64,000 nt of DNA from Magnolia sinica. Its lineage: Eukaryota; Streptophyta; Magnoliopsida; Magnoliales; Magnoliaceae. The position numbers and the translations under genes are program-made. The stretch spans positions 84,523,959 through 84,587,958 of the forward strand of contig NC_080579.1 of assembly GCF_029962835.1 (NCBI RefSeq), in the 5' to 3' direction. How positions within the stretch are numbered: the first letter of the stretch is position 1; each line of letters opens with the position of its first letter. Below, one piece after another: positions 10,676-22,089 of this stretch. The notes beneath the pieces are model-generated. The model had not been told where the DNA came from. It made no database searches and saw nothing but the letters and a program-made list of their open reading frames with translations.

Positions 10676-11379
10676 TGATGTCAAAATCTGGACTACCCTC
10701 CGCTTAATGCAGTGAACCTTCGACGAACCCTGACCCTGCACAAAGGGTAAGCAAAGGAGAACCTGGTTAAGCCAGGGGACCCTCCGATGCCTAAGTTAGG
10801 CTAGGGAATCTGGGTCTAAGTTGAATGTAGAGAGAGGGTGTGAGATATTGCGTACCTGTAGCAATAGGGTCCCCTTGTATTTATACTTGCATGTTGGATG
10901 ATCTGTGTTCGTTAACCTTGGCACGATTCACTCAATCAGTGGGATACTGTGATCGTTGAGATTTCGTCCGTAATCCAGGGATTGTGTGGCGCGTCGTGTC
11001 TTAGAGGAGCATATTTGCAGACGAGATATTCGGTCACATCCACATAGGGCACTTTCTTAATTTGGCACTCGGAATATCCGCATCTAGCCTCAGCCTCACC
11101 CTCACCAGGCCCGAGGCCGAGTACTAGTATTCGAGATTGGTAGAATTTCCTATCTCGACTCTGAACCTCGAACTAAGGTGGCCTTGGCTCCAAGCCTCAG
11201 ACCAAAACTAGTGCGCAGATTGACCCTTTTGTCAAGTTATTAAACGAGGATAGCGGTTATGAGCGGAGATGGGGCGAGAGAGGACTCGGCCCCGCTTATC
11301 CGTCACACACTCTCAAGGTCTTCCCTCCGAGCTCTAAGGTAGGTGGCTGGCTTAACTCGTCGAGTTGGATTTCCCCACA
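10676..11379 (-). mobile_element. 5' LTR of Tat-type retrotransposon (copy B)
   Basis: Reading the minus strand the unit begins TGTGGGGAAATCC at 11379 and ends TTTTGACATCA at 10676, giving TG...CA ends and about 704 bp. A TATA-like word (minus strand GTATAAATACAAGG, about 10871-10885) precedes the R/U5 part. The following leader has TGGGGCCATCAGTGGGAATC, close to the usual TGGCGCC-type primer site of this lineage. The spacing from LTR end to that site is about 8 nt, longer than usual, so the exact LTR end is uncertain. Confidence 0.7.
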
Positions 11380-11506
11380 ACAGATATAATTATCCTTATT
11401 ATTTACTATTATGTGGTCCACTCGAGCTTTGGATATGCTTCAATTTTAGGCCCATGCCCTAAGATAAGTAGGGTATAAGACATACATCACGGTGGGCCCA
11501 CAGAGT
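11380..11506. mobile_element. Palindromic element, right half (copy B)
   Basis: This is the duplicate of 773-897: the right arm of the palindromic family, cut by the LTR at 11379. Confidence 0.65.
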
Positions 11507-12471
11507 TTACTCAATGCGCCCTAGCGTATTGAGCAATCTGCATCTAGAATATCCCTTATTAAATTCTTATATTTTAAGAACACGGTGGACTCATTTTCCT
11601 CATTCATACGAAATAATAACTCTAACATAAGTCATGAAGATGGAACTTCCAGGCATGAACTTCTTAATAAAGATGGAGAATCACCTGGAAGCCTTCGATT
11701 TGTGGTGGGCCCACTGTTCTCTATGGATGACATCCAACCCATCCAAGAGATGCATCTCACTGTGAAACTTGGACGTGGAAAAAAGTTAGGCCAATCCAAT
11801 CATCAGGTGGGCCTCCATGTGGAATTTCACTTGAACGGGTTGGATTGCATCTACACAGCACATTGGACCCAAAACGGCCAAATTCCACTGGAGAGCTCTC
11901 ACACGCAACTAGTCGTAAGATAAAAAGTTACCGTACTACATAATTCGTAACTTTTAAATGACAGAGGCATCCACACCATCCAAAAGGTCGGTCCCACCAT
12001 CAAGAACTCATAATAAAAAATCAAGCTGATCTGCTCACCATTTTGGAAAACAATCGACAACCGTTGTATGCAGACGTTCTTTCTACATATAGTGTACTGG
12101 AGAATTTGATCCACTCATCACGTGGGCCACACCATTTAAACGGTGGACAGCCACGTTTGATCAAAGTACATGCATGGCCCACCTGATTATGGGATTTTTT
12201 TCGTACTTGGTATTCTTTGCTGTGGGCCTGACCTTTTGGAGGGGTTGGATGTCATACACACATGACACGTGGCACTTATCCGCTGTAAATTAGACGTCCC
12301 ACTAGTTGCATGTGAGATCTCAGCAATCTATGATCCATGGCCTTCCAGGGCTGTTGATGGGCCGGGTGGGCCCGCTAAGGATGGAATTCAGGCCCGAGCC
12401 TGGACCAGGCCTAAAATATAAGCCCATTTATTAATCAGGTGGATCCAAGCCTGTTTAGGGTTTCCAAGCCG

Positions 12472-13000
12472 TAGGGCTGTACACGAACCGAGTTGGCTCG
12501 ATTAGCCCGATTGACTCGGCTCGAAAAAGTTTGATCCGACACGATTCGAAACTGAGTTCGAGCTGAGTCGAGCTGATGCTTTGAGCTCGAAAAAATTTCG
12601 AATCAAATTCAAGCTTGCCCAAGGTGGACTCAATTCGGATCGAACCCAACTCGATTGAACTCAGATCGAACTAGTTTTGTGACTCAGTTACTTTGATATT
12701 GATGTTGCTCACCAAGTGTTCGATGAAATGACTCAATGAAGCGTGGCTGGTGGCAAGGAAGGTATGTATATGAAACAAATATCCTTTTTTTTTCTTGATT
12801 TTTATGTTGCTTAGAAGGTGTTTGATGAAATACCTATAAAACTGTTGATGCTTTTTTACATACTGTGAGATTTTGAAGCTGTGGTCTATGCGTTTGTGAA
12901 AATGCTGCACAGGTGAACTCGGCTCGAACTGGCCCGAGTTGCTGATTGAACCGAGCCGAACTGACTGATCAAGCTCGACAAGTGAGCCGAGCCAAGTTCA
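12472..13000 (+). mobile_element. hAT-like element with PPR-like insert (copy B)
   Basis: This is the duplicate of 2022-2550, differing by a handful of substitutions. It starts TAGGGCTGTACACGAACCGAG and has the same internal PPR-like words and the same missing right end. Confidence 0.65.
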
Positions 13001-13390
13001 GTGGACCACCTGATTTTTGCGTCAGGATATGTTAGAGAGAAATGAGTGGCTTAGATCTTATACACGTGTGCCACAATGGCATGAGTGCCCTATCCCGGTA
13101 ATACATTTTGCCAGGTGGGTACGCGTGCATTGATGGATAAGTGCCATCCAAACCGTCCACAACATAGCCACCCCATTTTAAGACTTAGATTTCAAAATTC
13201 ATACTGATCCATTGCTCATTAGGACCACACCAAAGGAACAAATGAGGATGTAGGCAAGGAGAACGTCAGCCGTAGCAATGTCCAGATGGAATGTGGGAAT
13301 TTCATATATATGCCATCCAACCTATTCATCAGGTGATCCACACCAGGGTGAACGGACACCCAACTCACCCAAGACGGTGCAACCCTTACC

Positions 13391-13790
13391 GTGGGACCCA
13401 CCTTGATGTATATATTCTATATCCATGCCATCCATCCATTTTTTTCAGATCATTTTAGGGCATGAGAAGAAAAATGAAGAAGATCTAAATCTCAGGTGGA
13501 CCATATCATTGGAAACAGAGGTGATTAAATGCCTTACCATTAAAAACTTCCTAGGGCCCACCCTAATGTTTATTTTCCATCCTAACTGTTGATAAGGTGA
13601 CATAAATCTGGATGATATATATATCAGCTTGATCTAAAACATTTGTGTCCCATTAATGGTACCACTATTTCCTGTGGTATGGTCCGCCTGATAATTGGAT
13701 CTGTCTCAATTTTGGGCCCATGCCCTAAAATGATATGTAGAAACAGATGGACGGTGTAGATATATAACATAAATCAAGGTGGGCTGCACC
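13391..13790. mobile_element. Palindromic inverted-repeat element (copy B)
   Basis: This is the duplicate of 2941-3345, with the same ends and a few point changes and small deletions. Confidence 0.85.
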
Positions 13791-14454
13791 ATCTTGGGTG
13801 AGGCTGGGGCTGCTCCCATGCAGACTAGGCTTTAAAAGAAAAAAATCCGTACGCACCTCTCTGCATGTGGGCCATCTCACGGAAGACATGCTGACTTGGG
13901 CACACCAAATTCATGGCTTGGATTCCACAACACATAGAAGGTGGGCCCCACATAGCTTGAAGGTAATTACCATTTAACTAAGTTGGATCGAATTCCAACA
14001 TTACATATGTAAATGGTTGGGCTCGGGCCTGAATTTTGGCCCATTTAGATAATGGGTCGGGCTCGGGCAGACCCGGGTCCGAACGTTACCCATTCAAAAC
14101 CCTACTCACAGTTGATCCTTTATAATGCTTAGAGGTGATAATTCAGATGATCTGGTCCGTCAATCGACTTGAGCCAGATAAGTTACTATTGGGTTACATG
14201 ATGGATGATCAGGTGGAGAATGGCCCATGGCAGGATGATGGATCCCACCGGTCATCGTACCTAAACAAGACGAGAAGGATTTTGGAGGAAGGTCCACATC
14301 GATTTTGAACCACACAATTGGACGGCTGCGATGCACCCATGAAACCATGAGATTGAGTGTTACGGATCAATCCAAAAGGTAAGTTTTTGGGCCCACCCCA
14401 GCCTGATGGATAGGGTTTCAGAATGGTGGAAAACTAACATAAAAGTTTAGGTTG

Positions 14455-14715
14455 TAACTCCATCAGGTTGGGTTGGATAGACTATCAATCCGAGCCTAAC
14501 CCAACCTAAGGTGCAGCCCCAACCACCTAACTCAAATACATGTGATCATTCCTAACCATATCTAACCCGACTAACCTAACCCAAATTCAAATTGAGTATT
14601 TTCCAAACTGAGGACCTTGACAACTCAACTAACCAGACCCAACTTGGGTTAGGTGAGGGTCAATTGGGTTTGGGTTTGGGTTTGGGTCGGTTTGGGTTGA
14701 CCCAAACCCAAGTTG
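14455..14715. repeat. G-rich foldback repeat with TTTGGG array
   Basis: It opens with GTTGTAACTCC and GGTTGGGTTGG and closes with an array of TTTGGG units (about 14665-14696) answered by GACCCAAACCCAAGTTGCAG. The ends and interior are mutually complementary (gggttgg / ccaaccc). Four or more GGG tracts in a row could form a G-quadruplex. Copy A holds only its first 80 bp (4024-4102), because the LTR-like unit interrupts it there. Confidence 0.6.
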
Positions 14716-14874
14716 CAGACCTATAGGAGTCTAGCCTGGTTGTCACGATGAAGTTGGATTTACCTTCCAATGCACTATATTTACAAGCATTTCTATTGTT
14801 TGCTCACATGGTTTTAATTTAAAACTCTACGGTTTTTACGGACTTGTTCAATCTTAAATTGGAGTCATACCAAG

Positions 14875-14990
14875 TCTGGCTCTATAGCTCAGTGATAGAT
14901 GGATTTTATTTCAACACTGAGATCATGGGATCAAGTGCATGAGTAAATGTGAGTGTTAATAAAATAAAATAAAAAAATTGATATAGAGAA
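14875..14990 (+). mobile_element. tRNA-derived SINE
   Basis: An A-box-like word (TAGCTCAGTGATAGATGG) is followed about 30 bp later by a B-box-like word (GGGATCAAGTGC), then an AT-rich tail with AAAAT repeats. The spacing and order match the pol III promoter of tRNA-derived SINEs. The 3' part (gtgagtgttaat) resembles the SINE at 25568-25677. Confidence 0.55.
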
Positions 14991-15009
14991 TGTATATTTG
15001 AATAGTGTC

Positions 15010-16870
15010 TTGATAATAAAAATCTCTCTCCATCCTAATAAACGTTAGCAATCTATCTAGCTTAGAATGTTTTTATATGTAATCTCTTGGGTGCTATATT
15101 ATCTATAAAAACATAAAGAGAAAGGCTGCTTTCTTTATGATAGCTCGTTATTTGCAATGAGAAAGTGGAAGAGAAGTAAGTTTTGTACTTTTTGTGGTTT
15201 TTTATTTTAATAGATAAAAATGTTCTATATTATTGCTCTCAGTAAACATATGCAAATTGTTGAATCACATAAATCTTTGTGCTTCTTATATTTGTTTATT
15301 ATTTTACTCTTTACTTATTTGATTTTGTTTTTTGTAAAATTCAACAAAGTCAATCACAATCAACAAGTCCACCTAGAGTTTTAACTCACATTATTCACAT
15401 GTGTGGAGTACAACCTAGTTTGAGTTTACTTAGATGATTTGACCACCATTTTGAAAATCTCGGTGGCTCATCATTCTACGGTAAACTGACTTAGCTTAGG
15501 AGTAATGTAATCTTGTCCATTTACATTGTTATGTTGGACCAACTTCGCTTAAGAGTAGTGTAATTCCATTCGTCTATGCCCTTGTTGTTAGACCAATGAA
15601 GACTTTAAGTCTACAACCTCATCATCTACGCCGTAGTCGCCAAGAATTAACTCTCTTTTACAAGTTTTATCTTTATTAACGCAATTTCATTCCTTCTACT
15701 CCCATGTTGTTCTCATCAGATTAATCTCTGATGTCAAGGTAAGAAAAAGTCATTTCAACTAGGAAAAAAAAAAAGCACTCATTAAAAAGACAAACAGTTT
15801 CCTTTCACAAATCATCTAGTCACTTTTACAATGGGCTGAATACACAGGTAAACTGTTTACGTCTCTATCATAGACGACTATCCACAATCTCTCTATATAG
15901 CTCGGCACTTGGGGTCAAAGGCATTCCATTCGAATTGAATCATATTAGGCTTTGGCACACTTGACATTACATACACATACTAACAATCGAATTTCAAACA
16001 AAACATCTTATTTGGTACGTGGGAAGACACCCGTGTACAGCATTTGGTCTGATTCAATAATACAATGAGTAAGTTAACTAGAATTTTCGTTAATCCAAAT
16101 GACCGAAAGATATCACATCTACATGAAGAAATTCTTACAAAGGTCGAACCTTAACTTCCTAGTCCCTCAAAGTCCGCTTTCCTCAAAGCATGATCACCTT
16201 CCTCGAGTAATACTTTCGAGAGTGTTACAAGCACCTTGTATAACGTAAAAGTTAGCCGACAAAAGATTTCTAAATAAAGAAGGATTTAAACTTAGGCCGA
16301 GCAAATAAGGATAATGGCCGAGAATCTTAATAGGCTTACGGACTTTTTGGTTGAGAGGCTTCTAAAAGGTTAGCCTGGTCGCATGTTTCCTTATCCTCAA
16401 TCAAATCATCTGCGAGATCAACCAATACATTCACAACCAAGGATTCATCAGTTGGATCAATACCAATTTTGCTAAAACTTCGACCCTGCGGTCAATATTA
16501 CCAAGAGGCACTAAATTACGAGCCTTTGGGATGCAATTTTCCCATCGACTAAACAACCTCGGGGGCAACCTCTTGTGGCTCTGGTTCCTTTGATGGTTAA
16601 CCTGGCTACCTTGATGGTTAACCCGGTTGCTCAGGAATGTCCTTCAGATGGGCCATAAATATTTAATCAACTTGATCAAATAAGGCATGACCCATCAGCA
16701 AGGCCAACGCATAAATCAACAGAGTTACAGAAAATCATGTCCAAAATAGATAGATCAACACCATGAGCTACCAAGGGGATATAGATCCCCTGATTTTTCT
16801 TTATTCTCAAGGGAGTGTGGTCAATCAACCATTGAACACATCGGTTAATCCACCATTCAATGTGGTGAAG
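15010..16870. other. Intergenic, possible decayed LTR; no gene
   Basis: No intact frame was seen. The part 15390-15720 has a U5-like composition, and CTCTATATAGCTCGGC near 15890 could be an LTR TATA box for the Ty3 gag remnant that follows. I could not find matching LTR ends. Confidence 0.3.
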
Positions 16871-16879
16871 TTTCAAATC

Positions 16880-17300
16880 GTTAATTTCTGAAACTCGAGC
16901 TTTTCAAAAAAAAAAATACAGCCTTCACGTGGTACGTTAAACTACCAACTAATTCTATCAACACATGGTCGGATATGGAAGAAAAATTCCATGCACAATT
17001 TTTCCCAACTTAGCCAGAAGTATCTATGACCGAGTTATCTCTTCTATGACAATTGTTGGAAGAGATGACCGACAAGTACATTGTTCACTTCAAGAAAGCG
17101 AGCAACAGGTGCTTAGTCACTATACCTGAGGCCAAATTCATAAAACTAGCCCAGGATGGATTAGATACTGAACTCAGAAAGAACTTCAAGGTCATGGAAT
17201 TTGAAGACTAATCTAATCTATCTGCCCAAATAAGTCGTATGAATGACTTCTTAAAGAGGAAAGCCGACAAAAGAATTCCTCATTGGGAACTTACTATCAA
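16880..17300 (+). pseudogene. Ty3/gypsy gag fragment
   Basis: The plus-strand translation gives WYVKLPTNSINTWSDMEEKF followed by HAQFFPT, EVSMTELSLL, then LLEEMTDKYIVHFKKASNRC and PEAKFIKLAQDGLDTELRK. This is the WY...F..F...L...Q..E....Y..RF pattern of Retrotrans_gag. Stops fall at about 17010, 17047 and 17210, and no protease or polymerase follows. It is a separate, older element from the one at 4860-11379. Confidence 0.75.
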
Positions 17301-17403
17301 TACTCCAACTTTGAGTTGGATGTGGCGAAGTCGTGGTCTGCCAATCTCTGACCATAAAATGGAATGGTCGCACCTTCAATCCAAAATACGAGGAAAAATA
17401 TAT

Positions 17404-17690
17404 TGATAGCAATATGGTATGGTCCACCTGATAATTGGATCTGCTTCATTTTTAGAATGATGCCATAAAATGACCTATAAAAATGGATACGTAATACATA
17501 CATCAAGGTTAGCCCCATGGTCTCACCTAATCCACTCTCCCATCTCTAACCCCACCAATATATATTACCACATCACCGTACCACCGCTGAAGGTGGGGGC
17601 AGCCAGACTACCTAATCTACCTCAAAAAAATAATATTATCCTAATCCAAAACTTTTATGGCCCACTAAGGTTTCAATTGTAAGAATTAAA
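17404..17690. mobile_element. Palindromic element fragments
   Basis: From 17412 to 17520 is a right-arm piece (GGTATGGTCCACCTGATAAT to ACATCAAGGTTAGCCCC). From about 17640 to 17690 is a middle piece (CCAAAACTTTTATGGCCCAC) that is broken by the LTR-like unit starting about 17690. Confidence 0.5.
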
Positions 17691-18460
17691 TCCCCACTTG
17701 CTTCCTCTGGTTGTTGAGTATTGGGTCTGGTCAAACTAATCTGGCCAAACTTATCAACGGAGTCTGATATTGTTGTTTTTTTATGTCTTAAATTTATTCA
17801 GAAACATGGTCTGTTGATGGCATCAACAGATCATTCGAAGCCGTCGAGCATTGTTCGATGCCATTGAACAGCTACTCGATCCCATTGAGAATTTTCAGAT
17901 TTTCTCCAGTTGGTTGCTGGACATATTGGGTGTTATTTTGATGACACCGAAGAGTGTTCGATGACATTGAAGTTTAAGTTCGATGCCATTGAGATAATTT
18001 GATTTTTCATATTTTGTCTCCGGACAATTTTGTTCTTTTGATGACATTGAAGTGGGTTCGATGCCATCGAAGGTTAAGTTCGATGACATCGAAGACCCAT
18101 CAAAGATGCCATCAAACAATCTGCAAATTTGCAAGATTTGTTTCCGATTTCGATTGTGATTCTTCCAAATGTTATATATTTAGGTGTAATTGGGATTGGG
18201 AGGTATCTAAGGCTTTTAAATTTGTTCTAATATTTCAAGGGTATACCTTGGGATTGATTCGAGGTTGTTCGGATCAGGTAATATCTCTTTCTTGTAATTT
18301 TCTACTTTCATAGTGATTATTTGTCGCTTTGTGATATAATTTTATAATCCACGAGAGTTTTTTCATATTAAATTTGGAGTGTTTGCATTGTCCTTGCGTA
18401 GTGCGCTTGGATTACTTCACTTGATTCATTTACACATGTTTATGCGGTTCCCAACAAAGG
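17690..18460 (+). mobile_element. LTR-like unit (probable solo LTR), palindrome array
   Basis: The block GGTAATATCTCTTTCTTGTA through TTTGTCGCTTTGTG (18278-18335) aligns with the copia LTR block at 20129-20182. Upstream are about eight near-palindromes of the form TTCGATGNCATCGAA between 17834 and 18095. A TATA-like word occurs near 18168. No gag or pol follows, so a solo or truncated LTR is likely. The exact ends are not defined. Confidence 0.6.
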
Positions 18461-19274
18461 TCACGGGACATTACCGTGGCCTCCCATTAGCTTCCGCCTA
18501 CCCAAACTTCCCATAAGCAGGAGCAAATTCACGTCCATCAAAACCATCCAATTCCCACATTTATCACAACACCCTAGAATCTTGAACAAGGCCCTGTCCA
18601 CTGGCCCACCACAGCACACAATCTGGGCCGTAGATCACGGAACTCCACAGAGGGTGCGCAACATGGGCGGCCCAGAAAGAAGATAAGAGCATCGAATGTG
18701 GGGCCCTCATTCCACCAACTTCATCATTGGTATCACAAAATCCCAAGTGGGCTGCATGTTCTCTTTCAAGTATTCAACACACCATCATTTCTCATATCCG
18801 TCCAAAAGGCAGTCGGATATACTCCCGCAATCTTCGACCCTCAGAAGCTTCCAAAAAGCTCCCACTTGTAGACAGTCCAATCAAGAATCGATCCCCTATC
18901 TGTTGTCGATCGACCTTCTACAGGACCTTCTACCAAGTTGCTCTGGAATAAAATGGTCGGTGGGCCATCTGAGATCCGTATGAGATTTCACAATATTGAA
19001 GGGCCCACCGAAAGTGAATTCACAACTGTCTAATATAATGATGGATGGGAATTTGAAAAAATGAAGAACCCAATCAGGGATATTGGATGGCCCACCTGAA
19101 TGGATTGGATGAGCGGTTATGTGGTTGGCTACAGAAATGGACGGTGATCTAAGATGGGGATTGAGTAATGAGAATCATTAGATATTTCCCTGTAATGAGA
19201 TGAGAATTAGACAAGCATTATAACTAAAAGATAAAATAATGTTGGATTGGACACAGAATCACCAAAGTAGTCAC
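18461..19274. other. Intergenic, no gene seen
   Basis: Short overlapping open frames at 18696-18983 have no recognisable domain. GTGGGCC-type words around 18660-19110 suggest old, diverged palindromic-element pieces. Confidence 0.4.
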
Positions 19275-19674
19275 TGTGGGGGTCGTCCTGATGTATGTGT
19301 CTTACATCCACGCCGTCCATCTGTTTCTTCAGCCGATTTCAGTGAATGAGCCCAAAAATGCAGCAGATCCACATCTCAGGTGGACCACGCCACAGGAAAC
19401 AGCGGTTATTGAATTCCCACCATTAAAAACTACCTGATGGCCACTGGAATGTTAATTTACCATCTAACCTGTCGATGAGGTCAAAAAGATCTGGATGAAG
19501 GGACCACACAGATATCAGCTTCATCAAAAACTTTTGTTGCCCACGAGAAGTTTTTAATAGCAATCATGATGTGGTCCACCTGAGATTTGGATCTGCTTCA
19601 TTTTTTGTCTCATGCCTTAAAATGAACACAGATGGACGGCATGGACATACAACACATGTTACGGTGGGCCCCAC
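19275..19674. mobile_element. Palindromic inverted-repeat element, full length
   Basis: It begins GTGGGGGTCGTCCTGATGTA and ends GTTACGGTGGGCCCCAC. Mirrored inner words are CTCAGGTGGACCACGCC with ATGTGGTCCACCTGAG, and CCATTAAAAAC with GTTTTTAAT. A 10-bp word, AGTCACTGTG, flanks it at 19269-19278 and 19706-19715 and may be a target duplication. Confidence 0.85.
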
Positions 19675-19739
19675 CCACCACCGTATTAATACGCCATAGG
19701 TCAAAAGTCACTGTGATTGGGCAAAATATATATATATAT

Positions 19740-20305
19740 AGTCAAAAGAAGTCTTAAATCGGGATTTTCTCGACTAGCCCTGAGGAAGTTCGACTCGAAG
19801 TCCAGCAACAATGAATTTAGAATTTTCAAGTTCTTCGATCAGTCGAGGGACAGGCTCGACCAGTCGAATGGGTCCTTTGACTAGTCGAAGCCCAAGCTCA
19901 ACTAGTCGAGGGTAATGCAAATTGTGTGCGGATTTTGCGCAGACTACGCAAGTTCGAGGTTGTTTTCAAAGAGGTGTGTAAGTGGGGTTTCCTAGACTAT
20001 AAATAGAAGTCTCTAAGGCCTTTCTAAGGTATGCTAAGGCTTTCTAAAGGTATTCTAAGGGTTTCTAAAATGGGTTCTGGGGTTATAAAAGGTGTAGCAA
20101 GGGTGAGATTCGATGTTGTTCGAATTAGGTAAGTCCTCTCTTTGTAATTTATGCTTTCATAGTGGATTTTTGTCGCTTTGTGCCGTGATTTTTTTCGAAA
20201 AGGTTTTCTACGTTAAATCTGTGTGTTCTCTTGTGTGTGTTTAGTGCTCTTGAATTGTTATCCTAAATCCATCTCTGTGTGATTCCGCAAAACAAATCGC
20301 AATAA
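19740..20305 (+). mobile_element. 5' LTR of Ty1/copia element
   Basis: The U3 part has palindrome-like words (CTCGACCAGTCGAA, ACTAGTCGAGG), then CTATAAATAG at 19997-20006 as TATA box, then repeated TTTCTAAGG leader words and a U5. It lies just before the tRNA-Met primer site. The left end is not sharply defined. Confidence 0.65.
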
Positions 20306-20306
20306 G

Positions 20307-20318
20307 TGGTATCAAAGC
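20307..20318 (+). other. tRNA-iMet primer-binding site
   Basis: TGGTATCAAAGC differs by one base from the standard plant copia primer site TGGTATCAGAGC, which pairs with the 3' end of initiator tRNA-Met. It sits between the LTR and gag. Confidence 0.85.
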
Positions 20319-20360
20319 AATAATTGGGACACAGATCTAGATCTGCAAGATTAGCATCAA

Positions 20361-22085
20361 TGGGAATCACTAAGTATGATATTGAGAAGTACTCAAGGAA
20401 AAATAATTTTGAGTTACGGAAGATTATGATGATTAGTTTATTAACCAAGCAAGGTAAAGATGGTACTCTTGAGGAGCGAAAGCCAACTATGAAAGATGAT
20501 AAATGAAATACTCTTGACAAGAAGGCATTATCCTCGATCCATTTGTGCTCACGGATGAAGCTCTCTACAATGTCTTGAGGGAGAAAACTACGACTAGTTT
20601 ATGGGCGAAGTTAGAGGATATCTATGCAAAAAAATCTTCTGAAAATCGCCTACACTTGAAGCTTCAGTGGTATGACTTCAAGATGGCAAAGGGTGAAGAC
20701 CTAGAGGCCCACATTAACAACTTTAATAAATTGGTTTGCAAACTGCAGGATATGGAGGAAGTGATCAAAGATGAGGAACAAGCATGTATGTTGTTGAATT
20801 CTCTTCTGGCGTCGTATGAGTCATTCAGGGACTCATTGTGCACAGCAAATAAATCCCTAAGTGTGGACATCGTTATCTCAGCCCTTCAAGGGAAGGCCAT
20901 GTGAAAGATAAACAGTGGCGTAGGGACATATTCCGATGAGTTGTTTACAAGAGGCAGAAATTCTGAGCAAGGTACAACATCTTCAAGGTTAAGATCTAAG
21001 TCCATGGGCAAAGGCAAAAGTAAGTTAAAGTATTGGAATTGTGGGATGGAAGGACACATGAAGAAGAGTTGTACAAATCATAAATCTAAAAGAGAAGAAT
21101 CTGAGGCTTCTGAGGCTTCGTACAAGGAAGTCAACGCTACCACGTCTGATGAAAGAATAAGTGGATGCGAAGGTGATGTCTTATTTGTGTCTACAATCAG
21201 ACACTTATACGATGATCATAGGAACGAGTAGGTTCTACACACAGGGGCATCTTTTCACATGACTCATCATCGAAGTTGGTTCACCAGCTACAGAGAGCGC
21301 GATGGTGGACAGATGTTTGTGGGCAATGACATTACCTATAATGTTGTGGCTGTTGATTCGGTGTGCATTAAGATATTTGATAGGACAGCGTACCTGACTG
21401 AGGTGAGGCACGTTCCCGACATGAAGAAGAGTCTGATTTCTCTCAATGCACTCGAGGCTATAAGGCGCAAATTCATGGGTATTAATGGTGCCCCTAAAGT
21501 ATCTAAGGGGGCACGTGTAATCATGAAAGCGCAACGTCTCGATAACATTTACAGGTTGATCGGGAGCACTTCAATAACTAGAGCCGCAGTGGCTGTAACA
21601 GATTTCACCTCTGTACGTGTGTGGCATGTTGGGCATGGCCACATGAGTGTGTGGGGCATGAAGGTTGAAACGCACAGACAGAGATACAAAGCAGGTAGAG
21701 CAGCCACCTGTGAAAATAATCACACAGCATAATCGCAGGATATCGGCAAGGTAGATGGACGACTCTAATCTCGCATATGCTCTCATTATAGACGAGAGGG
21801 ATCCGTCTACTATTCAGATGGCTATAAGCAAGCCTGGTGCTGAGAATTAGAAGGTGACAATGGACGATGTAATGGACTCGTTGTACAGATCGACACATGG
21901 GAGCTGGTGGAGCTTCCAGTGAGCCGGAAAGCGATTTGATGCAAGTGGATCTTCAAAAGGATACAGAATAAATACAGAGCAAGGCTGGTAGTGAAGGGTT
22001 ATGCTCAGAAAGAAGGGATCGACTTCTCAGAGCTATATGCGTCAACGGTATATCAGGTGTCTATCTTCCGCCCCTCGTTGTCAAA
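20361..22085 (+). pseudogene. Truncated Ty1/copia gag-pol
   Basis: Gag starts MGITKYDIEKYSRKNNFELR (20361). After a stop it continues as LWAKLEDIYAKKSSENR and QWYDFKMAKGEDLEAHINNF, typical of the copia UBN2-type gag. The zinc knuckle reads YWNCGMEGHMKKSC: the first Cys is replaced by Trp. Protease reads VLHTGASFHMTHH, so the catalytic Asp is His, and a Trp just before it is a TAG stop. A pre-integrase piece follows (VWHVGHGHMSVWGMK, 21620). Integrase is deleted. The N-terminal RT resumes at about 21780-22060 with SWELVELP, CKWIFKRIQNKYRARLVVKG and YAQKEGIDFSELYA, then similarity stops. Confidence 0.85.
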
Positions 22086-22089
22086 AGCC

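Larger units (their letters stand above)
4860..11379 (-). mobile_element. Decayed Tat-lineage Ty3/gypsy retrotransposon
   Basis: Reading right to left: LTR (10676-11379), leader with a TGGGGCCATCA primer-site-like word (about 10665), gag, protease, reverse transcriptase, RNase H, a second archaeal-type RNase H, and integrase ending at 5216. Two RNase H domains are the hallmark of the Tat clade (Ogre/Retand-like). All frames carry stops and shifts, and several catalytic residues are changed, so the element cannot move by itself. No 3' LTR is found before 4860: the left end is replaced by the unrelated LTR-like unit at 4103-4740. Confidence 0.85.
10581..14529. repeat. Segmental duplication, copy B
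   Basis: This is the direct repeat of 1-4102. Copy B keeps the intact LTR/leader junction (10661-10691) and the uninterrupted continuation of the host sequence after 14529, so it shows the pre-insertion state of the site that is broken at 4103 in copy A. The spacing of about 10.5 kb means the whole decayed retrotransposon body lies between the two copies. Confidence 0.9.

Noticed and set aside
1..14529. The two 4-kb copies as a single LTR pair with 4-kb LTRs
   Set aside because: The matched region includes the leader, which lies inside the element, and LTR-like TG...CA ends occur after only about 700 bp. A segmental duplication explains the data better.
14665..14696. Interstitial telomere
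   Set aside because: The unit is TTTGGG, not TTTAGGG, is only four to five copies long, and belongs to a foldback repeat.
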